Part shown: positions 32,811 through 47,386 of the stretch, in pieces
Numbering within the stretch: position 1 is the first letter of the stretch
Layout: each line of letters begins with the position of its first letter
Notes under the pieces: model-generated
The model's database searches: none
What the model was told of the DNA's origin: nothing
What the model saw: only the letters and a program-made list of their open reading frames with translations
Program-made: the position numbers and the translations under genes
NCBI GenBank assembly: GCA_030272155.1
Contig: CP126206.1
Span: 3,206,001 to 3,270,000, forward strand
Source: Tetradesmus obliquus
Lineage: Eukaryota; Chlorophyta; Chlorophyceae; Sphaeropleales; Scenedesmaceae
DNA length: 64,000 nucleotides
Reading direction: 5' to 3'

Positions 32811-34655
32811 GCAGCAGCAGCAGCAGCAGCGGCATCAGCAGGCACAGCAGCAGCAGCAGCAGCAGCAAGGGCAGCAGCAGGAGGCAGCAGCATACAAGCG
32901 TGTTGGGGGGTGTGCTGGCTGGCCCGTCACTGCCCAACAACCCACCAACCGCCGTACACATGCACCCTCCCACCTGCAAGTTTAATAGGACCCTACACCA
33001 AAACAACATAACACAACCTTACGCCCCGTTCCCTAAACCTTCAACCCACCTGCACGCTTGTAACAACGCCTTCGAAGAACTCTGCCACACTCTGCCCTCC
33101 ACGTGGAGTGCACTGAGGTGGTAGTGCTTGGCCATCTGATCGCGCAATGTCTGGTTCTTGCTGACCAACCTTAAACACCCTAGAACCCTCACACATTGAA
33201 CCCACCTGCACGCTGGTCACAACACCTTCGAAGAACTCGGCGACCTTCTGCCCTGCGCTCAGGTGGTAGTGCTTGTCCAGGGCTCGGTGCAACGCAGCCA
33301 GCTGCCGCTCATCTGCGGTGCGCCCTGGGACGTGCACCTGCATGGCAAAAAGTACACAGCATTCCACATTCTTTGGGATCTTTGACAGCAATTTTGTGTG
33401 TGCTGCGAGCAAGGAGCACCACTATCTACTGGCAGCTGCCCGCCTCTCTTATCCCAATACACCCTGCAACCAAACCCTGAAGCCCTGAAGCGTCCCATGC
33501 CACGCAACCTTCATCACACCGCTCACCAGCAGCAGCACCTGCCACTCCGCCACACCACTCCTGCCACTCCGCCCCGGCCTGTCCCCTGCCAGTCGCACCA
33601 CTTCCTCTGCTAGCAGCCCCATCCTCTCAGTCACCTAAGCCCATAAATTGCCCACAGCCACTAGTATAACACCAAACCGTATGGGATGGCAGCCTTCACC
33701 ACACCACTCACCAGCTGGTGAGCAGCAGCGCCTGCCACTCTGCCACACTGAAGCCCCCAGGCCTGTCACGCGCCAGCTTGATAACTTCCTCCGCTGCCAG
33801 CCCCACCGCTTTCTATAAAACAACCTAAGCCCATTTTTTTCCCAACAGCGACCAAACCCCAGACTATATAATTACAGGGATTTTGCAGCTCCTGCTCACC
33901 AGCAGCAGTGCCTGCCACTCCGCCACGCTGAACCGCCCTGGGCGATCGCCAGCCAGCCTGACAACCTCCTCCGCTGGTAGCCCCACAAGCGTGTAGTACT
34001 GCTTGGCGCGGTCATACGCCCTTGACACTTCAGCAGCACCGCCTGCGGCAGACCAGGATACATATGCAAGGGTTGTGAACCACACCGCGCTTTGAAAGAG
34101 CAGCTGGCAGCCCTATTAGCGTGTAGTACTGCTTGGCCCTGTCATACGCGCTTGAGACTTCAGCAGCACCGCATGCGGGAACAAGGATACATATGCAAGG
34201 ATTGTGAAGCACATTGCGCTGTGAAGGAGCAGCTGGCAGCCCTATTAGCGTGTAGTACTGATTGGCCCTGTCATATGCACGAGACGCCTCTGCAGCACCA
34301 CCTGCAGAGAAAACCAGAACACAGGGAAAGAACCAGGAAAGAAAAGCCCGACTCAAGTGTGCTGTTTAGTCAGGAGCACACGAAAAAGTAATGATAGACA
34401 GCCGCTGGTGCACGTGCGATGCATGGTGTGGTTGAGGGCATATGGCGTGCTCATCAGTATCTGCCAGTGCTGCTTGACCCGCACCTGCCGATGCTGGCTT
34501 GGCTTGCATAGGGCATTGTGTACACACTGAACCCTGACGCTTAGAACACAAACCAAAACTATCAACCATTGTGTTGCAGCCCCAAACCGCACCTGCTGGT
34601 GAGGGCGAGCTGTTGGTGCCTGGCAGCAGCGCCCCTGGCCCACACAGGTGGCCCT

Positions 34656-34687
<32 letters not shown>

Positions 34688-35014
34688 GATTGTGGAAAAC
34701 ATCGTGGCAGGGTGGAGACAGCTTGCCAAGTGACATAACATGTGACATGATTTTCAGTAATCATGTATGTCTCAGTTTGATGCTGATTACCATTCCTAAT
34801 GTTATTTTCACAATACTACTGAATCTAACATACCCATTACTACTATAATTAATTATTATTAGATTTATTATTATTATCATTATTATTATTTCTCACCTGC
34901 AGCAGCGCCAGGCTGCGTATCATGCGCTCCACGCCCATCGCGTTCATCTCCCCAATGTCCTCCAGCACCCACATCAGGTACCGCGCAGCTGCAGCAGGGA
35001 GTAAAGAAGGAGGT

Positions 35015-35054
<40 letters not shown>

Positions 35055-35144
35055 CAGTGGTCGGCAGTGAGCAACCTCGGGGGGTGTCCTCCAGCACCCA
35101 CATCAGGTAGCGCGCAGCTGCGGCAGGAAAACACGAGAACATCG

Positions 35145-35195
<51 letters not shown>

Positions 35196-35300
35196 CAGCA
35201 GCAGTCGGTTATCTGCAGTGAGTGAGCTCGCAGTTGCAGATCCCCTCCAGCACCCAAATCAGGTAGCGCACAGCTGCAGCAGGGAGTAAATAAAGGAGTA

Positions 35301-35342
<42 letters not shown>

Positions 35343-37169
35343 CAGTGGTGGGCAGAGAGTAATCTGGCAGGCATCCGGTCGGCATCCTCCAGCATACACA
35401 GAGTGCAGAGAAAATACCATAACCTTGAAAGCAGCAGAAGCAGCAGCAGGTGCTTGGGGGACGATTGATAGCAACATATTCATCACCACTGTGAAGATTT
35501 ATCACTCGTCTCACCAGCTCCTGGTATTGGCCCGAACACGTAGTTCATCTTGCAGCTGCTCAAGTGGGGTGCCAGCTCACCTGCACAACACTGATACATC
35601 TGAAACTACCGCCGCAAGGCTCACCTGCGCCAGGTATGGGCCCGAACACGTAGTTCATCTTGCTGCTGCTCAGGTGGGGAGCCAGGTCCTCCGCTGCACG
35701 CGCTGCCAGGCGCGCCAAGCCGCCGATTGAAGGGTGCGCCTGCAGCAGAAACAGCAAGCAGCAGGCAGCATGCCGCTAACAGCAGTCATGATGAAAATGA
35801 ATGTTGTGATTACATATTGTAAGGCGAGAGACCAGACGGCATACACCAAACAACAGCAGCTGGTGCTAATGATGCTATGTTGGTGGGTGCGGCAACAGGT
35901 CCTCCGCCGCGTGCGCTGTCAGGCGCGCCAACCCGCCATTTGAAGGGGGCTCCAGCAGCATAACCAGCACACAACAGGCAGAATGCAGCAAAAATGGTGA
36001 TGACGAAGAGAGACTTACCTCTGAAACATCCCAAGGCGAAAGAGCAGCAATCAGCTGTTGCTGAAAGGGCTAGCATTGAGGTGTGCAAAGCAAGGTTTGC
36101 CGCCACATACACTGCCAAGCGTGCCAATCCGCCAATTTGCTGCGCCCAGCCGCCGACTCTTTAGATTCAAGGTACTAAGAGTGATCACAATCCAGGATTA
36201 AGCACCTCCATGACGCATCGAGGCGTACGGTTGGCACATGATCTACACGTCGGTGAAAAAGATCAATCGACGACATGGATTGCACACGTCCATGACGCGT
36301 TATCCCCCTCGCAGATGTGGCCGGCGGCATCGGGGCGAATAACTGGCGCACAATCCTGATCAATTTCAAGTCAGTGTAAAAAATGTAATCACTAACCATG
36401 ATTACGCACCTCCATGACGTCATCCTCTTCACAGATGTGGCTCACAGCACTCAGCGCATACAGCTGGTAAACAACCATCGTCTTTTACGGGTGTTGCAAG
36501 AGTCATCACCGACATGGGTTACGCACCTCCATGACGTCATCCTCCTCGCAGATGTGGCTGACAGCACTCAGCGCATACAGCTGCCGGGCAGCCACTTAAA
36601 ATTTGTAAGCCGGTGTAAAAAGAGTAATCATCGACATGGACTATGCACCTCCATGCCGGCATTCTCCTCGAAGATGTGGCTCACAACACTCAGCGCGTAC
36701 AGCTGGGGCAGCCACTTCGTTTTTTGTAAGCTGGTGTAAATGGGTATCACTGACATGGATTACGCACCTCCATGACGTCATCCTCCTCACAAATGTGGCT
36801 GACAGCACTCAGCGCATACAGCTGCCGCGCAGCCACTTAAAATTTGTAAGCCGGTGTAAAAAGAGTAATCATCGACATGGATTACGCACCTCCATGCCGG
36901 CATTCTCCTCAAAGATGTGGCTCACAACACTCAGCGCGTACAGCTGGGGCAGCCACTTCGTTTTTTGTAAGCTGGTGTAAATGGGTATCACTGACATGGA
37001 TTACGCACCTCCATGACGTCATCCTCCTCACAAATGTGGCTGACAGCACTCAGCGCATACAGCTGCCGCGCAGCCATCAGCAGCAGGTCCAGCCTCAGGG
37101 CCCGGCTGCAGGCACCAGCAAAGCTGCGGTACCTGTGAGTAATGCAGCAGCAGCAGCAGCAGCAGTAGC

Positions 37170-37229
<60 letters not shown>

Positions 37230-40140
37230 GACAGCAGCAGCAGCAGCAGCAGCAGGAGTAGAAGTGTCAGCAGCAGGTCAAGCCGCAATGCTCGACTGCA
37301 GGCCCTTGCAAAGCTGCGGTACCTGCAGCAGCAGGTTGCAGCACATGATTCTGTCCAGGTGAAAGTTCAGACTGCCAACAAGCCAACAAGTACGCGACTG
37401 ATAAAAGTTAATCGAGTGAAAGCAAACAAGCTTAGTCAATGCTGGCTGCCTGGCTGGTGCTCACCTATCTGCGAGCTGCTGCAGCACTCCAGCAACAGCA
37501 GCAGCCTCCTCAGCAGCAGCAGCAGCACCACGCGCCGAGCCGCCGCCAGCCCTGCTGCTGCTGCTGCTTCCAGGCGAGCCCCCTGCTGCTGCTGTGTGTT
37601 TGCTGCGGCCTGCTGCTGCTGCTTTGCGGCGGCCGAGCCAGCTGCCTGCTGCCAGCTGGCCACCTGGATGCAGAAGAACATGCAAACAAAAATAGGAGAA
37701 TAAATCGAAATCAAGCATCCATTTTGAGTGCCATCAAACACTGACAAGACAAGTGGCTAGTGCCAGCTGCCTGCTGCCACCTGGCCACCTGCAGCATAGC
37801 GATGCACACGGCAAGACAAAGGCACTAGTTCAAGTGATGGCTACCTGCAGCGCATAGCATGAACAGGCAACATCTGCATGCAGCACATATACAGGCAGTT
37901 GGGCCTGTGCAAACGGGCCTTGCTATCTAGCAAGAACAAGTAACACAAAGCCTGTACCCTTGGGCAGGCAAGGTTACGCACCTGCAGCAGCAGCTGCCAT
38001 GCTTCTCAGGCAGTCAGCAACCCAGTCGCAGCTTTCAGCTAGGGCCGCCAGCTGCACTAGCGCAGCGGGCCTGCTGCCCACCAGCAGCTGGTTAGGGCCA
38101 AAACCTCAGCAAGGTGCAACAAGCATAAACCATCAACAAGTAAACCCTGATCCTCACCTGCTGCTGCCGCCGCCATGCTTCTCAGGCAGTCTGCCACCCA
38201 GTCGCAGGATTCTGCTAGGGCTGCCAACTGCACCAGCCCAGCGGGCCTGCTGCCCACCAGCAGCTGGTCAGGGCCCCCTGGCCGCTCCCTTAGGGTGAAC
38301 AGAAGAGCCTCCTCGGCTGATGCCTCGCCCTCAAGACCAAAACCCCGGACCTGCAGTGAAAGGTTGAAGTAAAGGAGTTCAGGGTATGAGACAACATAGA
38401 TTGTTAGGGGTCTGCCTATGTTGAAGGGGTTTTCAGGCCGCTCTCGCAGAGTGAACAGCAGTGCCTCTTCTGCTGATGCCTCGCCCGCTGATGCCTCGCC
38501 CTCGAGCCCAAAACCCCCGACCTGCAAAGACAAGACGTGCAACACAGGATGACAAGATGGAAAAAAATGAATTCAGGTACGTAAGCGCTTCCAAGAACGA
38601 GAGTTGTGACAAGGGCTCCAGTGGCCACGCCTGCAGCCTGAAAAGCAGCTCTTCTTTTGCTGATGCCTCGCCCTCAAGCCCCAAACCCCGGACCTGCAGA
38701 GGAGCAAGGACCAGCAGGGGCACGATGCAATTATAACGTTGGGGAAGAAACAGCAAAAGGGGTTTGAGCGTGCCAGATAGGCTGGCAGGCCTGCTGCCCA
38801 CCAGCAGCTGGTCAGGGCCCCCGGGGCGCTCTCTTAGCGTGAAAAGAATTGCCTCCTCTGCTGATGCCTCGCCCTCGATCCCAAAACCCCGGACCTGCAA
38901 GGCCACGATGCGCAATACAGGACGTCAGAATGGAAGAAATAAATCCAAGCATGTAAGCGCTTCCAAGAACGAGAGTTGTGAAAAAGGCCCCAGCGGCCAC
39001 GTCCACAGCTTGCAAAGCAGCGGTTCTTTTGCTGATGGCTCGCCCTCGAGCCCAAAACCCCGGACCTGCAGAGGAACAAGGATAAGCAGTGGCACAATGT
39101 GGTTGTAATGCGACACAAAAACATGAAAGTTGCGTTTGAAGTGTGCCACATAGGCGGGTGGGCCTGCTGCCCACCAGCAGCTGGTCAGGGCCCCTGGGGC
39201 GCTCCCTCAGCGTGAACAGCAGTGCTTCTTCTGCTGATGCCTCGCCCTCCTCAGCGCACCTGGCTGGCTGTGAAATGAATGGAGGCGAGGGCTCCACATT
39301 CCAACCTTATTTCTAAGCCATACATGCTTTACATGTGCAGCTGTTGCACATGGCTGCTCAACGCACCTTGAGCTGTGGTCGGAAGAAGCCAGGCACCAGG
39401 TAAGGCTTCTCTGCAGCAGCAGCAGCAGCAGCAGCAAGCAGGTCGCATACCTATATATGAAAGCAGGGAGTGCGAAGTTGTTGATTCTATTCTTTTTGTG
39501 CATGAGCAGCAAGCATCATCAACAATGCCACCCTTTCTGTTGACATCTGTTTCAACAATTTGTATCTGCATTGCAGTGTGTACTAGTTGTGCAAGCCGCA
39601 CCTGCCGATTTCAGCGCAGCCTGAAAGCCGCTGCAGTCAAACCCGCGAGCGTGCGACCAGCAGCCAAACCCTAAACCGCTGCCACTGTCCCCGTAGCCGC
39701 CAGCAGCAGGCGGCACATAAAACGCAACAGGGTCTTCATGAGGCAGCAGCAATGCATCTGGCTCTGTTGCCATGAGCAGTGACAGCTGCGGCAGTAGAGC
39801 AAGGCGGCCCGCTTTGGTGCCTGCGGCGGCAGCAGCAGCAGCAACAGCAGCAGGGTTTTAGGGCTGAGGGGATTCGGTTTCAGGAATGTGGGTCTGGATC
39901 CTCATGTGGTAGCAGCAGTGCATCTGGCTCTGTTGCCATGAGCAGTGATAGCTGCGGCAGTAGAGCGAGACGGCCTGCCTTGGTGCCTGCAGCAGCAGCA
40001 GCAGCGGCAGCAGCAGCAGCAGCAGCAGCAGCTGCAGGGTTGATAAGGCTCAGGGGTTAAGTTGTTGAAGGTTCCCTGGCTCTGTTGCCATGAGCAGTGA
40101 CAGCTGCGGCAGTAGAGCGAGACGCCCTGCCTTGGTGCCT

Positions 40141-40175
<35 letters not shown>

Positions 40176-40277
40176 GTTGATAAGGCTCAGGGGTTAAGTT
40201 GTTGAAGGTTTCCTGGCTCTGTTGCCAAGAGCAGTGACAGCTGCGGCAGTAGAGCGAGACGCCCTGCATTGGTGCCT

Positions 40278-40330
<53 letters not shown>

Positions 40331-40434
40331 GTTGATAAGGCTCAGGGGTTAAGTTGTTGAAGGTTTCCTGGCTCTGTTGCCAAGAGCAGTGACAGCTGCG
40401 GCAGTTGAGCGAGACGCCCTGCCTTGGTGCCTGC

Positions 40435-40497
<63 letters not shown>

Positions 40498-43400
40498 GTT
40501 CAGGAATCAGGAGTCAACAGGCCTTGTGCAGCTGCAGCAATGTAGAAATGCAGAAATGCGTGTCTGGCGCGGCTGATGTGAGGCGATCAGCATGTGGCAG
40601 CAGCAACATAATACAATTCAATACATCTCAGGACCAAAACCTGCCTCATGCACTAGCCCAGCGAGCCGCTACTCCGCTCATGAGGGTGATAGTACTTGTA
40701 CCCAGTCTTTGCTTTGTTGGTTGGGCGGTCGAAACCACCCGCACAAGTCCAGCAGTGTTGTGCTCGCAACTTAAACTGCTGGTAGTTACATGACTGCTGG
40801 TAGTTACATGACACAACACAAGCTGCAGGCATCACGCGAAGCTGCTGACTTGACGATACTCCAGTAAAGCTGCCATTCAAGCTGTTGGTTTGCTTGTGAG
40901 TCTCACCTGCCAGGCAGGCTGCTGCTTGTGCTGTCATCGCCTCCAGCACTTGGCTCAGGATGGCATCCAGCACACCTGCACATTGCACAGACATGGGCAA
41001 AGCAGGGATCAAAGGCGGAGTGAAGGTAAGACTTGTGCTGTCATCGCCTCCAGCACTTTGGCTCGTTATGGCGCCCAGCACGCCTGCACACACAGATACA
41101 TGCGCTCACATTGAAGAAAACATCTGCAAACCCCATCCCCACCCCCAAAAAACACTAGGCATAGCCTAGGCATAGCAGACAGCGCGCACGTGAGATAATT
41201 GCAGCAGCAGCCACACGGCATGACCCGAAGGCACCCCATAACCAGCAGCACTTGCACATATCACCCTAAAGCCAAACCTCTGAAAATCAGAACACCAGGG
41301 TAAATGCACACACCTGAAAGTGTGCCAGCAGCAGTGACAGGCATGGCAGGCCGCCAAGCCATGACTTCCTGCAGCACCTGCACTGCAAACCCTGCTAAGC
41401 CCTAGAAATCCAAAACGCACAGGAAGCTACAACCCTAAAAGAAGCCTAAAGGAAGCCTGAGGACACGTAAAGGAGGCCTGAACAAAGGAAGCCCGAAGCG
41501 AGCCTAAACATGGCAAAAACTCGCACCTGACAGTGTGCCAGCAGCAGTGACAGGCATGGCAGGCAGCCAAGCCATGACCTCTTGCAGCACCTGCACTGCA
41601 AACCCTGCTAACCTCTAAAACTCTGAATTGCACATGAAGCCAAAACCATAAAAGAAGCCTGAAGGAACACTAAGGATGTTTATAGGAAGCCTGAACGAAA
41701 GAAAGACCAAGGGAAGCCTAAACATCACAAAAACACGCACCTGACAGTGTTGCAGCAGCAGTGACAGGCATGGCAGGCAGCCAAGCCATAACCTCCTGCA
41801 GCACCTGCACTGCAAACGATGCAGCAGCAACAACACAGCGCGGCGGCTGCGGCAGCGCTGCTGCTGCTGCTGCACCTGCTGCTGCTGCTGCTGGGCGATG
41901 GGCGACTGCAGCTTCGCTGCTGCCAGCAGCAGCAGCAGCGGCAGTGCTGCTGCTGCTGAGGAGGCCTGTGGTGCCTGCTGCTTGCTGGGGCCTGAATGCT
42001 TCTGGATCTTCCAGGGCAGCAGTGCACCTGCAGCGAAGCAAAACACATACACTTGAGGATCAGTATATGTACAACAAAAGATGATTGCCACAACAATACT
42101 TGCGGCCTCAAAGCCTCTGGGTCTTCTAGGTCCACGCAGCTGCCACTCAGGGTCCTGAAACCTGCGGCAAGAACCCTTCCACAACCCACTCCTCCACACT
42201 CTACAACAAACCAGGTACCAGCTGAACCCCCAACCCTAAACCATGAAACAAAACCTGAACCACTCACCTGCCGCGTAGGTCGACCCAAACCTGAGGCAGA
42301 AACCCTTCCACAACCCACTCCTCGACACTCTGCCGCAGCCAATCACCTCCTCAAACCCTGAACCCCAGCAATAGAGCATAACCCCTGAACCACAGCAACA
42401 TAGCATAAACCCTGAACCCCACCAAAAGAGCACCAACCCGGAACCACCCACCTGCCACGTAGGTCCACCCACACTTGTGGCAGAAACCCTTCCACAACCC
42501 AGGCCTCCACACTCTGCCGCAGCCAATCACCTCCTCAAACCCTGAACCCCAGCAATTTAGCTTAAACCTTGAACCCCACCAATAGAGCACCAACCCGGAA
42601 TCACGCACCTGCCGCGCAAGTCCACCCAAACCTGAGGCAAGAACCCTTCAACAACCCACTCCTCCACACTCTGCCGCAGCCAAGTGCTGTTTAGCCGAGG
42701 ATCTGAAAGCACTAAACCCTGCTGTGCCTCGGCCTGCTGATGCTGAACCCCAAACCCTGAGCCGCCGGCTGCTGCTGCTCCTGCTGCCGGCTTCTGCTGC
42801 TGCTGCTGCTGCTGGGGCGGCGGCGGCAGGGCGAGGAGTGACGCGTCGGAAATGACGATCAGTGCGTCAGATACGAAATTACTGACGGCTAAAAAGACAG
42901 CTGGCGTGAGGTAGGGACCTCCTGCAGAACCGCTGCCTAAACCGCGCTTGACCAGCGCAGCATAAGTAACAGACTCCTTGCCAGGCCCTACAGATAGCAC
43001 ACCAGCAGCAGCAGCAGCGCCGCCGCCGCCGCCGCTGCCAGCACCGCCGCCACTCGTCAAGCCACCTCCAGCAGCAGCAGCAGCAGCACTTGCGGCACCA
43101 GGGCCAGCTGTCAGTGCCGGCACCAGCTCTGCAGCTGTCAGTTCAAAACTGAAGCTCAACTTTGAACCCTGACCAGATCCGCCAAAAACCCCTGCAGGGT
43201 TCAGCGCGCCAGATGCACCAGGACTGAACCCTTGCATCCCAGGGACACTGCTACCGCTGCTGCCAGCAGCAGCAGCAGCAGGGCCTCCCATGCCCAGTGC
43301 GCTGCTGCTGCTGGTGCTGCTGAATGAGGACAGAACTTGGCTAGCTGCCAGGCTAGTACTGCTGGTTGCTTGCAGCAGCTGGCCTCTCGCTTTCTCTCCC

Positions 43401-46167
43401 AGCTCGGCAAAATCAGCCAGCCAGCCGCCTTGCCTGCAGTCCAAAACAAAAGTAAGGTGACAGTACAAGCAGCGGTACAGTCAGCCGTATAACAGCTGGT
43501 GCTGCTGGTTGCTTGCAGCAGCTGGCCTCTTGCTTTCTCTCCCAGCTCAGCAAAGTCAGACAGCCAGCCGCCTTGCCTGCAATACAATCGGCAGTACAGT
43601 TGGCAGTTCATTCAGCAGTACAGTTGGCGGTGCAGTTGGCAGTACAATCACCTGGCCTGGAGCTTTCTCCCAGATCTGCAAAATCTGCCAGCCAGCCGCC
43701 TTGCCTGCAGTAAAAGTGGCAGTACAAATGGCAGTACAATCGACAGTGAAATTGGCAGTACAATTGGCAATAGAGCTTTCTCTCCAAGCTCAGCGAAATC
43801 TGCCAACCAGCCGCCTTGCCTGCAGTAAAAGTGGCAGTACAAATGGCAGTACATTCAGCAGTGCGATCGGCAGTACAGTCAGAGTACAGTCAGCGACCCC
43901 CGTGCTTTCTCTCCCAGCTCAGCAGAATGTGCCAGCCAGCCGCCTTGCCTGCAGTATCACAGTATTAAAATCGGCAGTACATTCGGCAGTAATCTTGACA
44001 GTACAGTTGGCAGTACAGTCATCTGGCCTGGAGCTTTCTCTCCCAGCTCTGCCAGCCAGCCGCCTTGCCTGCAGGACGATCTGCAGTACAGTCAGCAGTA
44101 CGGTCAGCAGTACATTTGGCAGTACAGTCAGCAGTACGGTCAGCCGTACATTTGGCAGTACAGTCAGCAGTACATGCACATAAGCACCACAAAGCATGAC
44201 GAAGAAATACTTCTCTGCTGATAACTGGCACCAACCTTGCACCCCCGCTGCGCGACGCACCAGCAGCAGCAGCAGCAGCAGCAGCGGCACTGCCGCTGCT
44301 CAGCGATGCTCTCAGCAGCTCCCTCAGCAGCAGCAGGGGTGGCAGATGCCCACAAGACCACAAAGCGCAACACAAACCACGCAGTACTTACAGCATTATA
44401 AACCCACCTGGCACTCGCATTCTGCGCCGCAGCAGCAGCACTGTTGCCGCTGAGTGAAGCTCTCAACAGCTCAGCTAGCAGCAGTAGCAGATCACAAGAA
44501 GACAAAAAGTGCAACAAAAAAAATAGAATAAGTTGAACCCACCTTGCACCCCCACTTTGCGGAGCAGCAGCAGCACTGCCGCTGCTCAGCGATGCACGCA
44601 GCAGCTCCGCCAGCAGCAGCAGCGCTTCCTCCTGAATCTCATTCCACACATGCCCGTACTGAACCCTAAGGTACTCCACAGGATCTTTGGTCTCCAAAAC
44701 CCCAGATCCAGGCACCGCCCCTAAACCCCCGGCGGCCGCGCCCGCTAAACCGCCGGGCGCCCCCGCAAGCGCCAGCAGGTTTCCAGAGGAGTTGATCATG
44801 CGGTTTAGGCCGCCGCCTAAACCTCCGATGAAGCTCCCAGCAGCAGCAGAGCTTGCAGGCAGAAGTTCACTGTGCACTCCGATGCTGCTGCTGCTGCCAG
44901 CAGCAGCAGCAGCATACTCGGCTGCAAGGTTGCTGCTGCTGCCGCCGGCAGCAGCTAACAAGCTTGTGCCTCCGCCACCCTGCTGCTGCAACTGTTGCTT
45001 CAGCAATTTCAAGCCGCCGGCCGCCGGCGGCTGCACACTCCCTGCTGCTGCTGCTGCTGCTGCTGGTTTGCTTAGGCGGCTCTTCCTTGGATCTCTGCTG
45101 CTGCCGCTGCTGCTGCTGCTGCTGGCTTCTGCGATGTCGTGCAGCAACCCTCCTAGGTTTGAGAGTGCTCTCAGGCAGGCATCAAAAACTGCAGATAATA
45201 GCCGCTGCGCTGACAGCTGCACAGACTGCTGCACCGCCCAGCTCTGCTTGCTGCTGCTGCTGCCGATGCTGCCGGCTGCTGTGGCTGGGTGTGTGAGCGG
45301 AGCAGCAACACATACAGCATGACATGTGTGTCAATTTGTTGAGCACTGTATGACTTGCATGGGACGCATGTGGCACATAACACTAACGGCGACTTTCCCT
45401 GCAAACTAACACGTGTTTCAACATGGTTTGGCGGCAGCAGACAAAGTTTGAAGGGGCATCAAGCAGCAGCTGCTCGTGTATCCCATGTGCATAAACCATA
45501 CCTGTGTGTGCGGCATCATCACTGCCCGCCCGGACCAGCCCTTGCCAGCAGCGCCACAGGCGGAGCATCCAACAGCCGCAGCCAGTCAGCACACACAAAT
45601 CATAATAAACCCTACCTGTGCCGAAGGCCTGTGTGTGTGGCATCATCACTGCACGCCCGGACCAGCCTTGCTAGGCAGGCCGAGCAGCAGAGCATTGAAC
45701 GAACAGTGGCAGGCAGACGACAAACACACAAAAAAAAACCCAACACCCCAACATCCACTTTTGCCGAAGGCATGTGTGTGTGGCATCACAACCGCATCGC
45801 CAGAGCAGCCTTTGCCAGTGAGGAACATGAACGTGCCTGAAAGTGTTTGTAAGTCACAGACAGCCAGTCAGCACACACTCAACAAAGACAGGCCCACCTG
45901 TGCCAAAGGCGTGTGCGTGTGTGTGGCATCATCACTGCCCGCCCTGACTAGCCGTTGCCAGACAAGCTACAGGTGCAGAGCATTTAGAAACAGTGGTAAC
46001 CAGTCACCACACAGTTATGGCTTTACATAAACCCCTACCTGTGCCGAAGGCATGTGTGTGGGGCATCATCACTGCACGGCCAGACCAGCCCTTGCCAGCA
46101 GCGCCCTGCTGCTGATGCTGCTGGGCCTCCTCCTGAGCAGCCCACGCCTCCACTACCTGTCAAGAGC

Positions 46168-46204
<37 letters not shown>

Positions 46205-47198
46205 GCAGCAGCAGCAGCGGCAGCAGCAGCAGCGGCATGCTCAAGTTCAGGTCACCCATAGGTGAACCTCCTCCTGCGCAGCAAATATGATGTCGGTTCC
46301 TTCATACGTCAATTAGTTCCGCTGTTTTGCTTTTTTTCACTTATGTACAACTGATTCTACTTTACAACTCACCTCCAGCACCATGCGCGGTATGGCAGCA
46401 CGCGCCTGCAGCAGCACATATATTTTTGCATCTTCCAATGCATCCAGCTGCTGCAGGCAGCCCACCAGCTCAGAAATATTGGCTGCCCTGGCCCTAGATT
46501 TCAAAATTTTATATTTTTTCTTTCCACATGTTTTTTTTGCTATTCTGTATTTGTTGATAATACAGTATACAAATCACCTCAAGCACCATGCGCCGGATGC
46601 CAGCGCGCGCCTGCAGCAGCAGGTATACTTTGGCATCTTCCAATGCATCAAGCTGCTGCAAGCACCCCACCAGCTCAGCAACATTGGCTGCCCTGGCCCC
46701 ACTTTTGCCGCCCTTGCTGAATTATCTTCTACATGATTTTTTGTTGTTTGGTTTTGAATCTGCATAGGTTCAACAAGGATTTAACAACTCACCTCGAGCA
46801 CCATGCGCCTTATGCCAGCACGCGCCTGCAGCAGCAGGTATACTTTTGCATCCTCCAAAGCATCAAGCTGCTGCAGGCACCCCACCAGCTCCGCTACATT
46901 GGCTGCCCTGGGCCCCTGCTGCTGCTGCTGCTGGTCGTGCTGCTGCTGCCGGCTGCTGCTGCTGCTGCTGCTGGGTGCGTCCTGCAGGGCCTCAACCACA
47001 AAGGCTGGCATGACGGACGCGGAGAGGTTGGGGGAGGAGCCGCCAGCAAGGCGCGAAAGCCCCTGCAGCAGCAGAAGAAGCAGCAGCAGCAGCAGCAGCA
47101 GCCAAGGAATGACTGTGAAACCAGGTGCTCAACAAAGGCTGGCATGACAGAGGCATAGAGGTTTGGGGAGGAGCCGCCAGACAGGCGAGAAAGCCCCT

Positions 47199-47232
<34 letters not shown>

Positions 47233-47346
47233 ACGTTCGGCGGTAGACTCATGCAAACTGCAAGCAGCAGACAACGGCTGGCATGACTGAAGCAGAGAGG
47301 TTTGGGGAGGAGCCGCCTGCTGCTGCGGAGAGGCGGGAGAGGCCCT

Positions 47347-47386
<40 letters not shown>

